64,000 nt of DNA, from positions 1-64,000 of the forward strand of contig JAKASR010000018.1 in assembly GCA_021818955.1 (NCBI GenBank), written 5' to 3'. Position 1 is the first letter of the stretch. Each line of letters begins with the position of its first letter. This stretch comes from Acidobacteriota bacterium. Lineage in GTDB: Bacteria > Acidobacteriota > Terriglobia > Terriglobales > SCQP01. The notes under the pieces are model-generated. The model searched no databases, was not told the DNA's origin, and worked only from the letters and a program-made list of their open reading frames with translations. Positions 1-9,933 of this stretch are shown piece after piece. The position numbers were made by a program, and so were the translations under genes.

Positions 1-171
1 CAAAGCTTCGCCGTGAGAGAAATCAAAGCGCGGGTGCAGGCGTTCGAGCAGGAAGTCGAGGCCGCAATGGCCCGCCGCAAGTTGGAAAAAGCCGCTCGCA
101 ACAGTCCGGTCAGCGCCGCAACCTATGCGGTCGCCGATGCCCGGCGCGATGCGGGCTGGGTGGTGGCTTAG
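1..171 (+). CDS. C-terminal end of an unidentified protein (partial)
   Basis: An open frame runs from the window edge to a TAG at 169-171 and gives 56 residues. It begins QSFAVREIKA and ends DAGWVVA. The peptide is charged and rich in Ala, Arg and Glu with a helical look (VQAFEQEVEAAMARRKLEKA). I do not recognise the family, and the start lies outside the window. The first repeat copy begins about 10 nt after the stop. Confidence 0.45.
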   Translation, partial: QSFAVREIKARVQAFEQEVEAAMARRKLEKAARNSPVSAATYAVADARRDAGWVVA

Positions 172-180
172 AAGAGCTTT

Positions 181-320
181 AAGCGTTAACGGCCGAGTCG
201 GGCGCAGTTTTCGTCATTGGCAATTTCGTAGAAATTGCCTAAACATTATCAATTTCGAAGAAATTGCCTCAAACCATGCGCGCAGGCCGAAGCGCGGGGT
301 TCCTATTAGGTCCCGCGCCT
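181..320 (+). repeat. Modular repeat, copy 1 (5' half only, with optional hairpin)
   Basis: It starts with the family's 5' signature (aagcgttaacggccgagtcg) and carries the optional hairpin at 219-239 (arms GGCAATTTC and GAAATTGCC, loop GTA), followed by a second, incomplete version of that hairpin. It ends exactly after the GCGCGGG/CCCGCGC hairpin. The 3' half is missing, and copy 2 is joined directly to it. Confidence 0.85.
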
Positions 321-510
321 AAAGCGTTAACGGCTGAGTCGGACAGCAGTTTTCGTCCGAAATCGCAGGCCGAAGCGCGGGGTGCCTATTAGGTCCCGCG
401 CCTATTAACGACGATAAACTTTCGGCAGCCATGAGTATTCGCCCTGCGTCCGGTTTCGGCCGGACCTTTGCGAAAGCGTCAGCGCCTAAAAGTAAAAGCG
501 GCCGAGCCGC
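321..510 (+). repeat. Modular repeat, copy 2 (complete, 190 nt)
   Basis: This is a complete basic copy. In order it has the 5' signature, a TTTCGTCCGAAA mini-hairpin, the GCGCGGG...CCCGCGC hairpin with an inner CCTATTAGG palindrome, the sequence ttaacgacgataaactttcg, a GTCCGG/CCGGAC hairpin, a GCGAAAGC mini-hairpin and the terminal GCGGC-CGA-GCCGC hairpin. It follows copy 1 with no gap. Confidence 0.92.
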
Positions 511-679
511 TTAACGACAATACAAAGCAATTCCGCAGGAATTGCGCCCGGCAAGCCGGCAATTCCGCAGGAATTGCGCCTGGCAATGCCCGGCAGCCAT
601 GAGTATTCGCCAAGCGTCCGGTTTCGGCCGGACCTTGGCGAAAGCGTCAGCGCCTAAAAGTAAAAGCGGCCGAGCCGCT
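511..679 (+). repeat. Modular repeat, copy 3 (3' half with duplicated alternative hairpin)
   Basis: It joins copy 2 at a shared ttaacgac sequence, which suggests recombination between short homologies. It carries two successive hairpins with arms GCAATTCC and GGAATTGC and loop GCA, then the standard 3' module ending in the GCGGC-CGA-GCCGC hairpin. The 5' half is absent. Confidence 0.85.
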
Positions 680-730
680 GTCAGGCCGGGTCATTCGCTA
701 ATGACGCCGGATATTAAAGATCAAAATTGA

Positions 731-1576
731 TTAATATTCGGGGGCTGGTGTCGAAACCGCGCGGGCGCTTTCGCGCGCGGCGCACCAGCTTTCCAGCCAG
801 TCGGCGATTTCTTCCCAGCCGGGCTCGATGGGCAGCATGTGGCCGCGGTCGAAGACCTCGATCGGGCAGGCGTACTTGGCGGCGAGGCGGCGCTGGTCGG
901 CGAGCGGCAGCAGGCGGTCGTCGGCGCCGGCGGCGACGACGCAGGGCGAATGAATCTGGCTTTCGTCCACGTAAATGCGCCCGCCGCACATCTGCACCAT
1001 CGCCCTGCCGGAATCGGGCACGTCTTTGGCGTAAACGGCGGCGCGCAGTTCCGGCGGCATGCGGTGATTGATTAATTCGTCTTCCATCTCGCGGCTCAAC
1101 AAAACCGGGTCCTGATTGAGCGAGTGCAATAGCAGCCGCGCCGGCTGGCGCAGAGTCCAGCGCCAGAGCGGCCAATACTCGCGGCGAAACAGATGCCAGG
1201 GCGGGGCGCTGGCCATGAAGACGTAGCCGGCGCGGTCGAAGCTCTCGGCCAGCTTTTGCGCCATCAGCCCGCCCATGCTGTGGCCGACGACGATGGCGTC
1301 GCCGATGGCTTCCAGGGCGCCGGCGGCAAACAGCGCGAAGGTCTCAATGCTGAAATCCCCCAGGCGTCCATCGCCCGCGCCGGCGCCGTGATACGGCAGT
1401 TCGGGAGCGTAGCTGCGCCGCCCGTAGCGCTCGGCCAGCCGCTGCTGGAAGTTTTCCCAGCACCAGGCGCCGCCGCCCAGCCCGTGCAGGAGCAGCAGGG
1501 GCAGGCCGCGGCTGGCGCCCTCGGGTCCGGCGGCCACGCAGTCGAGATGACCCAATCGCTCATGCCCAACGCGCAT
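731..1576 (-). CDS. Alpha/beta hydrolase
   Basis: This 281-residue soluble protein has the full alpha/beta-hydrolase signature. The oxyanion-hole stretch HGLGGG is at residues 31-36, the nucleophile elbow GHSMGG has Ser100, a probable acid is at Asp219 or Asp220 in AGADDRLLP, and the catalytic His246 is in RGHMLPIEP. The substrate cannot be told from sequence; esterase, lactonase and haloperoxidase-like roles are all possible. It is transcribed away from the TipA-like MerR regulator at 1700-2452, and the intergenic stretch holds a MerR-type operator, so the regulator may control it. Both genes lie between repeat copies. Confidence 0.85.
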   Translation of the reverse strand: MRVGHERLGHLDCVAAGPEGASRGLPLLLLHGLGGGAWCWENFQQRLAERYGRRSYAPELPYHGAGAGDGRLGDFSIETFALFAAGALEAIGDAIVVGHSMGGLMAQKLAESFDRAGYVFMASAPPWHLFRREYWPLWRWTLRQPARLLLHSLNQDPVLLSREMEDELINHRMPPELRAAVYAKDVPDSGRAMVQMCGGRIYVDESQIHSPCVVAAGADDRLLPLADQRRLAAKYACPIEVFDRGHMLPIEPGWEEIADWLESWCAARESARAVSTPAPEY

Positions 1577-1652
1577 GGGTTTAGTCTATTCGAACGCGTC
1601 GCAGCCCCGAGAAAAAGCGGCGGCTTTAGTAAATGGTCTAAATTTTTTCCGC

Positions 1653-1675
1653 TTGACCTTGACGTTGCGTCAGGG
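1653..1675 (+). promoter_or_regulatory. Putative MerR-type operator overlapping a -35 box
   Basis: An inverted repeat, CCTTGACG (1657-1664) and CGTCAGGG (1668-1675), matches at 7 of 8 positions around a TTG centre. It overlaps a TTGACC -35-like hexamer at 1653-1658. MerR proteins bind such palindromes between the promoter elements. I cannot see a convincing -10 box at the expected 19-20 nt spacing, so the promoter itself is not proven. The site is 25 nt upstream of the MerR gene start. Confidence 0.5.
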
Positions 1676-1699
1676 TGGAGGCTGGTGAGGGAGGGAAGC

Positions 1700-2452
1700 A
1701 TGGCGGCGGAAACAAGGCTGCGCAACATCCAGGCATTCGCGCGGGAGTCGGGAGTGACGATGCGGGCGTTGCGCCATTACGACCGCATGGGCCTGTTGCG
1801 CCCGCGCCGCAACCGGCCGGGCGGCTACCGCCTGTACGGCCGCGAAGAGCTGCTGCGGCTGGAGCAGATTGTGGTGCTGAAGTCGCTGGGGTTGAAGCTG
1901 AGCGAAATCCGCGAATTGCTGAAAAATCCCGGCGCTTTGCCATTGATGCTGAGCCGGCAGCGGCGGTTGCTGAGCGCGCGCCGCGAACAACTCGACCGCG
2001 CCCTGCGCGCCATCGCCGCCGCCGAAGCCGCCCTCCGCCCCGGTCGCCTGCCCGCTTGGCGGCTGATCGCGAACATCGTCAGGGAGATTGCCATGCAGAA
2101 CGAAACCAACTGGACGGAGAAGTATTACAGCCCCCAGGCGCGCGCCGCCATCGAGCGCCGCCGCCTGGAATGGACGCCGGAGATGCAGGCCGAGGTCAGC
2201 CGCCAATGGGCGGAACTGTTTGCCGATATTGAAGCCGCGCTGGGTGAGAATCCGGCCGGCGCTCGGGCGCAGGCGCTGGCCGCGCGCTGGCGCAAGCTGG
2301 TCTCCGCTTTCACCGGCGGCAACCGGGAAATTCAAAAAGGCTTGAACGCTATGCATGCCGACCAGGCCAACTGGCCGGCGGCGGCGCAAGCTTACCGCAT
2401 CCGGCCGGAGCTTCAAGCCTTCATATTAAAGGCGTTGCGGTGCAAGCCATAA
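1700..2452 (+). CDS. MerR-family regulator with TipAS effector domain
   Basis: The 250-residue protein starts at the ATG that follows a GA-rich ribosome-binding stretch (gtgagggaggga). The open frame extends far upstream, but that part is antisense to the hydrolase. Residues 10-75 form the MerR winged helix (FARESGVTMRALRHYDRMGL, then RPGGYRLY). A coiled coil follows, and residues 130-245 resemble the TipAS antibiotic-binding domain (NWTEKYYSPQARA; AELFADIEAAL; GLNAMHADQANWP). TipA-like proteins bind a small molecule and activate promoters with long spacers. The palindrome just upstream suggests autoregulation and possible control of the divergent hydrolase. Confidence 0.85.
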   Translation: MAAETRLRNIQAFARESGVTMRALRHYDRMGLLRPRRNRPGGYRLYGREELLRLEQIVVLKSLGLKLSEIRELLKNPGALPLMLSRQRRLLSARREQLDRALRAIAAAEAALRPGRLPAWRLIANIVREIAMQNETNWTEKYYSPQARAAIERRRLEWTPEMQAEVSRQWAELFADIEAALGENPAGARAQALAARWRKLVSAFTGGNREIQKGLNAMHADQANWPAAAQAYRIRPELQAFILKALRCKP

Positions 2453-2854
2453 CGGGATGAGCCAGGGGCGGGGAGTGAAATTTCTGCCCCTGGAACTCCT
2501 AAAGTATTCGCCCTGCGTAAAGCGTTAACGGCCGAGTCGGGCAGTAGTTTTCGTCCTTGGCAATTTCGAAGAAATTGCCTCAAGCAATGCCCGCAGGCCG
2601 TTTCGCGCGGGGTTCCTATTAGGTCCCGCGCCTGTTAACGACGATAAACTTTCGGCAGCCATGAGTATTCGCCCTGCGTCCGGTTTCGGCCGGACCTTTG
2701 CGAAAGCGTCAGCGCCTAAAAGTAAAAGCGGCCGAGCCGCTTCGCCCTGCGTCCGGTTTCGGCCGGACCTTTGCGAAAGCCTCAGCGCCTAAAAGTAAAA
2801 GCGGCCGAGCCGCTTCGCCATGCGTCCGGCTTCGGCCGGACCTTTGCGAAAGCC

Positions 2855-4995
<2,141 letters not shown>

Positions 4996-5001
4996 AGCCG
5001 C

Positions 5002-5190
5002 AAGCGTTAACGGCCGAGTCGGACAGCAGTATTCGTCCGAAATCGCAGGCCGAAGCGCGGGGTTCCGGTTAGGTCCCGCGCCTATGAACGACGATAAACT
5101 TTCGGCAGCCATGAGTATTCGCCATGTGTCCGGCTTCGGCCGGACCTTTGCGAAAGCGTCAGCGCCTAAAAGTAAAAGCGGCCGAGCCGC
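5002..5190 (+). repeat. Modular repeat, copy 6 (complete)
   Basis: This is a full-length copy of 189 nt without the optional hairpin. The large hairpin loop reads ttccggttaggt instead of ttcctattaggt. It separates the esterase from the cyclophilin gene. Both strands are open in one frame across the element. Confidence 0.92.
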
Positions 5191-5242
5191 CTCTGTCTCG
5201 TCGTGCCGGTGCGGATGGCGTTGACAGGGTACAATTTTTATC

Positions 5243-5866
5243 ATGCAGATTCCCACTTGGCAATCCGTCGCTTTCTTGCTGGCCGCCGGTTCGTTGCTCT
5301 CCGCCTGCCATAGCCGTTCCGGGACGTTGGGACCGAAACCGGCTGCGCCGGGCAATTATACGGCCACCATCATCACCAGCCTGGGCAATATCGAGTTGGA
5401 GTTGTTTCCCCGGCAGGCGCCGCTGGCCGTCGGTAATTTTATCGGCCTGGCCGAAGGGACGGAAGACTGGCGCAATCCGAAAACGGGGCAGATCGAGCAC
5501 GATCAGCCGCTCTATAACGGCACCATTTTTCATCGCGTCATTCCCGGATTCATGATTCAAGGCGGCGACCCGCTGGGCACCGGCACGGGCGACCCCGGCT
5601 TTCAATTTGCCAATGAGATCTCGCCGGACTTGAAATTTGACCGCGCCGGAAGGTTAGGCATGGCCAACGCCGGCCCCGGCACCAATGGCTGCCAGTTTTT
5701 TATCACCACCGGCCCCCAACCGCACCTGAACGGCGGCTACACGATTTTTGGCCAGGTGACGCAAGGGCAATCGGTGGTGGACGCCATCTCGCAAGTCCCG
5801 CGCAATAGCCAGGACCGTCCGCTGAAGCCGGTGGTGATTGAGAAAATTGAAATTCATAAGGGGTAA
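5243..5866 (+). CDS. Cyclophilin-type peptidyl-prolyl isomerase, probable lipoprotein
   Basis: This 207-residue protein begins with a lipoprotein signal (LLAAGSLLSACHS, lipobox Cys22), so it is probably anchored in the envelope and faces the periplasm. The cyclophilin fold spans about residues 38-205: GNIELELFPRQAPLAVGNFIGLA, FHRVIPGFMIQGGDP, GFQFANEI, RLGMANAGPGTNGCQFFIT and LNGGYTIFGQV. The Arg, Phe, Gln and Phe positions expected in the active site are present. It catalyses cis-trans isomerisation of Xaa-Pro bonds during folding of exported proteins. It stands alone between two repeat copies. Confidence 0.93.
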   Translation: MQIPTWQSVAFLLAAGSLLSACHSRSGTLGPKPAAPGNYTATIITSLGNIELELFPRQAPLAVGNFIGLAEGTEDWRNPKTGQIEHDQPLYNGTIFHRVIPGFMIQGGDPLGTGTGDPGFQFANEISPDLKFDRAGRLGMANAGPGTNGCQFFITTGPQPHLNGGYTIFGQVTQGQSVVDAISQVPRNSQDRPLKPVVIEKIEIHKG

Positions 5867-5940
5867 AGCGGTAGAAGGAAAAAGACTGGAAAGGGGAGCA
5901 GGCGGCCGCCGCCTAGCGCTGCCAAGGTAAAATGTGGCCG

Positions 5941-6160
5941 AAAGCGTTAACGGCCGAGTCGGACAGCAGTTTTCGTCATTGGCAATTTTGGAGAAATTGC
6001 CTCCAGCCATGCCCGCAGGCCGAAGCGCGGGGTTCCTATTAGGTCCCGCGCCTATGAACGACATTAAACTTTCGGCATCCATGAGTATTTGCAATGCGTC
6101 CGGTTTCGGCCGGACCTTTGCGAAAGCGTCAGCGCCTAAAAGTAAAAGCGGCCGAGCCGC
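5941..6160 (+). repeat. Modular repeat, copy 7 (complete, with optional hairpin)
   Basis: This copy is 220 nt long because it carries the optional hairpin module after ttttcgtc. Here the arms are GGCAATTTT and GAAATTGCC with loop GGA, which keeps pairing through a T-G pair. The 3' part reads gagtatttgcaatgcgtcc. It sits upstream of the alcohol dehydrogenase gene. Confidence 0.92.
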
Positions 6161-6235
6161 GTCGCTGGGCGCGCTCGGATAGCTCCCTTCGCGCCCAGGG
6201 CATCTACAATTAGAAATACCCAGGGGGTTCAGTCC

Positions 6236-7342
6236 ATGAACGAAGCCACGCAAACGGCCGCGAACGAAAAAGCGAGTCCGCCAACCCGAACCCATGCCGC
6301 CCGGGCGTATGCGGCAGCAAGCCCGTCAGCCGCTTTGACCGCGGCTACGATCCAGCGCCGCGAACCGGGTCCGGAAGACGTGTGGATTGAAATTCTCTAC
6401 TGTGGCGTGTGCCACTCCGACTTGCATCAGGTCCGCAACGAATGGGTGGCGGCGATGCCGACCGTTTACCCCTGCGTTCCCGGTCATGAGATCGTCGGCC
6501 GGGTTCAACGCGTCGGCTCCGCCGTCACGAAATTCAAGCCGGGCGACCTGGCCGCGGTGGGATGCATGGTTGATTCCGACCGGGTTTGCCCGGAATGCCG
6601 GGCGGGGCTGGAACAGTACTGCCCGAGCGTGACCCTTACCTATAATTTCCCCGACAAGCATCTGGGCGGCGTTACCTACGGCGGCTACTCCGAAAGCATC
6701 GTCGTGGATCAGCGCTTTGTGCTGCGCGTTCCCGCCAACCTGCCGCCGGCCGGCGCCGCTCCCTTGCTTTGCGCCGGCATCACCACCTACTCGCCGATGC
6801 GGCATTGGGGTATCGGCAAGGACAAGAAAGTGGGCATCGCCGGCCTGGGCGGGTTGGGTCACATGGGCGTCAAGTTCGCTCATGCGCTTGGCGCGCATGT
6901 GGTCGTCTTTTCAACCTCGCCCGGCAAAAAAGAAGACGCGCGCCGGCTGGGAGCGGATGCGGTGGTGATTACCCGCGATGCGGACGAGATGCGGAAGCAT
7001 GCGGGCAGCTTCGATTTCATTCTGGATACCATCTCCGCCGATCACGACCTCAACGCCTACCTCACTCTGCTGCGCCGCGACGGCAACCTCACGCTCGTCG
7101 GCGCGCCGGAAAAGCCGCTCGCCGTCTCGGCGTTCAGCCTGATTCCCGGGCGCCGGCATCTTTCCGGCTCGCAGATTGGCGGCATACGCGAAACCCAGGA
7201 AATGCTCGACTTCTGCGGGCAGCATAACCTCGTCTGCGACGTCGAAGTCATCCCCATCCAGAAAATCAACGAAGCCTACGAAAGATTGCTGCGGTCGGAC
7301 GTGAAGTATCGCTTCTCGATCGATATGGCTTCACTCCGCTAA
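6236..7342 (+). CDS. Zinc-dependent alcohol dehydrogenase (YahK/cinnamyl-alcohol type)
   Basis: This 368-residue medium-chain dehydrogenase reduces aldehydes or oxidises alcohols with NAD(P)H. The catalytic-zinc region is YCGVCHSDLH (Cys59) with GHE at 83-85. The Rossmann motif is GIAGLGGLGHMG, and GGIRETQEMLDFC is typical of the YahK/CAD branch. The structural-zinc loop is unusual. The expected four-Cys pattern reads Asp115-x2-Cys118-x2-Cys121-x7-Cys129, so the first ligand is Asp. The N-terminus carries about 20 extra polar residues. A strong Shine-Dalgarno (agggggttc) precedes the ATG. The gene is flanked by repeat copies. Confidence 0.92.
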   Translation: MNEATQTAANEKASPPTRTHAARAYAAASPSAALTAATIQRREPGPEDVWIEILYCGVCHSDLHQVRNEWVAAMPTVYPCVPGHEIVGRVQRVGSAVTKFKPGDLAAVGCMVDSDRVCPECRAGLEQYCPSVTLTYNFPDKHLGGVTYGGYSESIVVDQRFVLRVPANLPPAGAAPLLCAGITTYSPMRHWGIGKDKKVGIAGLGGLGHMGVKFAHALGAHVVVFSTSPGKKEDARRLGADAVVITRDADEMRKHAGSFDFILDTISADHDLNAYLTLLRRDGNLTLVGAPEKPLAVSAFSLIPGRRHLSGSQIGGIRETQEMLDFCGQHNLVCDVEVIPIQKINEAYERLLRSDVKYRFSIDMASLR

Positions 7343-7343
7343 T

Positions 7344-7388
7344 GGCCGAAGCGCGGGGTTCCGGTTAGGTCCAGTGCCTGGGAACGAC
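7344..7388 (+). repeat. Modular repeat fragment (hairpin region only)
   Basis: A 45-nt remnant matches the middle of the family: ggccgaagcgcggggttccg, then gttaggtcc, a damaged right arm, and a diverged gaacgac. It lies between the alcohol dehydrogenase stop and the 3' end of the following minus-strand gene. Confidence 0.75.
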
Positions 7389-7434
7389 AATGCCGCCCTT
7401 GCAAGGCGAAATTTAACCGCCACCGGGTGCCTTT

Positions 7435-8874
7435 TCAGGGGCCTTTGACGGCATCGCCGGTGGCGGCGGGATTATCTGTTGGGGCAGCTATACCCCAAGC
7501 ACTAAATTCCGTTATGAGTTTCGGATCAATTTTGAGAGCGGCGGCGCGGTCGGCGGCGGCGGCGGCGGCATTCCCCTGCGACTGTTCAATCAGCGAGCGC
7601 CCATACAACGATGTGGCCAGTTCGGGGTTGATCTTCAACGCGGCGTTATAGTCGGCCAGCGAAGCCGCTTGATTTCCCATCTTGAGGTAGATAAAGGCGC
7701 GGCTGTCGAGCGCGTCAGCGTATTTCGGCGAGATGGTGAGCGAGGCATTGCAATCATCGAGCGCCGGCCGCAGTTCCCCAGTGAGAGCTCGCACCCAGCA
7801 ACGATCATTCAAAAATGCGAAATTCTGAGGATCAAGACGAATCGCTTCGCTATATTCCCGCTCCGCCACCGGGTAGTCATGCCGGCTATCGGCGGCGGCG
7901 CCAATCTTAAAAGCCGATTCAGCCGCCGGCACTTGCGGCACTACATCGAAATCACCCATGCGCACCCAGCGATATCCGTGCGCCGGGAGAAGTAAGCCGT
8001 TATTCGAGCAAACGACATGGGAATAGCCGGACACGGGTTCGCCCGCATGGCCCGGCTGCACGCTGAAATCTTTGGGGTTGCCGGGATTCATCCAAGTCCA
8101 ACATGCCGCCGGGCGGACGCCGCCCTGACCGTCGCCCACTAGGTGAGGATGGTTGCCCACGGCTTCGCCCGCTGGCAGCGGTTCTACCTGGTAATTATGC
8201 GGATCGTTGGGATACAGCCAGCGCCAGCCGATTTGCGGGTGAAAACTGCCTTGCCCATTGCCGGCCAGGTGCGCATGCCCGGGCAGGGGCGCTTCCGCCG
8301 GCACCGGCACCACCGTGAAATCATTCGGGTTCTGCGGATTCATCCACTGCCAGCCCATCGAGGGATGAAACTTTCCCTGTCCATTCCCTTCCAAATGCGG
8401 ATGGCCGGGCAGCGGCACTCCCGCCGGCACCGGCTCGACATTGAAGTTCCGCGAATCGTTGGGATCGATCCAGCGATACCCCATGGCCGGATGAAATCCC
8501 CCCTGGCCGTTGCAGCGGAGATTGGGGTAGCCTGTCGGCACGATATCGGCAGCTTGCGGCGTGACTTGATAATTATGGGAATCGCCGGGATTTACCCATT
8601 TCCAGCAAAGCGCGGGATGAAAGCCGCCTTGCCCGTTCCCGACCAGGTGAGGTTGGCCGGGTAGGGGCTCGTTCAAGGGTACCGGCTCGACCGACAAGTT
8701 CTTCGGATCGCTGGGATAGGCCCAGCGCCATCCCATAACGGGATAAAACTTGCCATCGGTGTGGCGCTCGACATGCGCCGGCATTGATTGCGCCTGCGCC
8801 GGGACGCCCCACATCATGGAAAAGGCCAATAGGGCTAAGAAAAAAACCCGCGAGATAAACAGCTTGCGTTCCAT
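7435..8874 (-). CDS. Exported protein with seven 42-residue NGQG/FHP/W repeats plus TPRs
   Basis: This 479-residue protein has a signal peptide (FFLALLAFSMMWGVPAQAQS, cleavage near residue 29). From about residue 31 to 320 there are six 42-residue tandem repeats and a degenerate seventh. The repeat pattern is H-L-x-G-N-G-Q-G-x-F-H-P-x-x-G-W-x-W-x-x-P-x-D, then V-x-P-V-P-A and P-L-P-G-x-P. The C-terminal part (about 325-460) has tetratricopeptide repeats (YPVAEREYSEAIRLDPQN; ALDDCNASLTISPKYADAL; SLADYNAALKINPELA). I do not recognise the 42-residue module; it may form a Trp-rich surface or a cell-wall-binding array. The ribosome-binding site GAGAGGG is between the start codon and the repeat copy at 8888-9077, so any promoter must lie in that repeat. 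Confidence 0.8.
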   Translation of the reverse strand: MERKLFISRVFFLALLAFSMMWGVPAQAQSMPAHVERHTDGKFYPVMGWRWAYPSDPKNLSVEPVPLNEPLPGQPHLVGNGQGGFHPALCWKWVNPGDSHNYQVTPQAADIVPTGYPNLRCNGQGGFHPAMGYRWIDPNDSRNFNVEPVPAGVPLPGHPHLEGNGQGKFHPSMGWQWMNPQNPNDFTVVPVPAEAPLPGHAHLAGNGQGSFHPQIGWRWLYPNDPHNYQVEPLPAGEAVGNHPHLVGDGQGGVRPAACWTWMNPGNPKDFSVQPGHAGEPVSGYSHVVCSNNGLLLPAHGYRWVRMGDFDVVPQVPAAESAFKIGAAADSRHDYPVAEREYSEAIRLDPQNFAFLNDRCWVRALTGELRPALDDCNASLTISPKYADALDSRAFIYLKMGNQAASLADYNAALKINPELATSLYGRSLIEQSQGNAAAAAADRAAALKIDPKLITEFSAWGIAAPTDNPAATGDAVKGP

Positions 8875-8887
8875 GCCACCCTCTCAA

Positions 8888-9077
8888 AAAGCGTTAACGG
8901 CCGAGTCGGACAGCAGTTTTCGTCCGAAATCGCAGGCCGAAGCGCGGGGTTCCTATTAGGTTCCGCGCCTATTAACGACATTAAACTTTCGGCAGCCATG
9001 AGTATTCGCAAAGCGTCCGGTTTCGGCCGGACCTTTGCGAAAGCGTCAGCGCCTAAAAGTAAAAGCGGCCGAGCCGC
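8888..9077 (+). repeat. Modular repeat, copy 9 (complete, 190 nt)
   Basis: This is a clean full-length copy. The large hairpin is at 8942-8968, the GTCCGG/CCGGAC hairpin at 9015-9032 and the terminal GCGGC-CGA-GCCGC hairpin at 9065-9077. It starts 14 nt upstream of the start codon of the minus-strand gene at 7435-8874. Confidence 0.93.
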
Positions 9078-9287
9078 CACCGGCAGGGCTCCGAGACATT
9101 CGCGAGTTATATAACAGACCAAACCGGAATTCAATCCGAAGTTTAACGAAACATTACCGCATCCCAGTAGGAAAAGAAGCTAACTGCCATCCTTAGCTAA
9201 ACTCCGTTCCGGAATCTTTACCTGCGTGAAATGACGCAATTATTTCCCGTTGTGTCAAGTGGGGAAATTTGGAATAACGGGCGTAAT

Positions 9288-9389
9288 CCATTGAAATTAA
9301 ATGACATTTCCGTTGTCTCACGCTTGAGACAACGGGCGTTTTTTTGGAATAACGGGCAATATCGTGAGACAACGCTTTGTTTTCAATGG
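9288..9389 (+). promoter_or_regulatory. Alternative-hairpin element in an AT-rich island
   Basis: An outer perfect inverted repeat CCATTGAAA (9288-9296) and TTTCAATGG (9381-9389) encloses CGTTGTCTCACG (9311-9322), which can pair perfectly with CGTGAGACAACG (9363-9374). The same left arm can instead pair with TGAGACAACGG at 9325-9335 to give the terminator-like hairpin listed separately, so the two folds exclude each other. A direct repeat TTGGAATAACGGGC flanks the centre. No downstream gene on the same strand is visible. The surrounding 9079-9419 has no gene I can support and is clearly more AT-rich than its neighbours. Confidence 0.45.
9310..9345 (+). terminator. Strong terminator-like hairpin with T-tract
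   Basis: The 11-bp perfect stem CCGTTGTCTCA / TGAGACAACGG has loop cgct and is followed by GCG and seven T residues. It is oriented to end + strand transcription, although no + strand gene precedes it except repeat copy 9. Confidence 0.55.
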
Positions 9390-9419
9390 TTTACATGCTT
9401 AAACCGACAGCAATCGCGT

Positions 9420-9609
9420 AAAGCGTTAACGGCCGAGTCGGATAGCAGTATTCGTCCGAAATCGCAGGCCGAAGCGCGGGGTTCCTATTAGGTCCCGCGC
9501 CTATTAACGACATTAAACTTTCGGCAGCCATGAGTATTCGCAAAGCGTCCGGTTTCGGCCGGACCTTTGCGAAAGCGTCAGCGCCTAAAAGTAAAAGCGG
9601 CCGAGCCGC
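9420..9609 (+). repeat. Modular repeat, copy 10 (complete, 190 nt)
   Basis: This full-length copy is almost identical to copy 9 (gtattcgtc replaces gttttcgtc). Together copies 9 and 10 bracket the AT-rich island at 9079-9419. It ends 10 nt before the stop codon of the cytochrome gene. Confidence 0.93.
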
Positions 9610-9618
9610 CAAATATTT

Positions 9619-9933
9619 TTACTGCGGGCCGAAGTGGCTAGACAGATAATCCACCAGCGCCGGCTCCTGATCGGGGCTGACGGGCGCGCCGAGCTGGATC
9701 ATGCGCTCGACCGTTTGCTGCCAACGGGCGCGGGACTGCCGGTTTTGAGCGAGCGTGGCAAGCGAATGGCAGCCGCTGCAGCTGGATTGCACTAGTTGGG
9801 TGAGTTGCGCGTCTTCTGCGCTGATGGCGGCGGTGGCGGGAGCGGACTGGGAAGTGGGATGGCGGTCGAACAATGCCACCAGCAGCGAAAGTACGATTGC
9901 CAAAAACAATAAAACTATGGCGGGTTGTTTCAA
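9619..9933 (-). CDS. Small membrane-anchored monoheme cytochrome c
   Basis: This 104-residue protein has an N-terminal membrane anchor ([17 protein letters not shown]) and one heme site, CSGCH, at residues 52-56. The tail has a helix pattern common in short cytochromes ([36 protein letters not shown]). It probably shuttles electrons at the periplasmic face, but the partner is unknown. The start is TTG, supported by AGGGAG about 10 nt upstream. Its first bases overlap the mtnA stop codon (TTGA), so it is probably co-translated with mtnA. Confidence 0.8.
   Translation of the reverse strand: MKQPAIVLLFLAIVLSLLVALFDRHPTSQSAPATAAISAEDAQLTQLVQSSCSGCHSLATLAQNRQSRARWQQTVERMIQLGAPVSPDQEPALVDYLSSHFGPQ

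Noticed and set aside
1193..1699. N-terminal extension of the MerR gene to 1193
   Set aside because: The upstream 169 codons are antisense to the hydrolase gene; the ATG at 1700 with a good ribosome-binding site gives a normal MerR N-terminus.
8835..9134. Open frames through the repeats (for example 8835-9134 and 9391-9612 on the - strand) as genes
   Set aside because: They simply follow the repeat (AARPLLLLGADAFAKVRPKPDA) with no ribosome-binding site and occur at each copy. I treat them as a property of the repeat, except where the fragment lies inside the gene at 2855-3784.
9231..9491. 86-codon + strand frame in the AT-rich island
   Set aside because: It covers the alternative hairpins and runs into repeat copy 10; composition and context do not support a protein.
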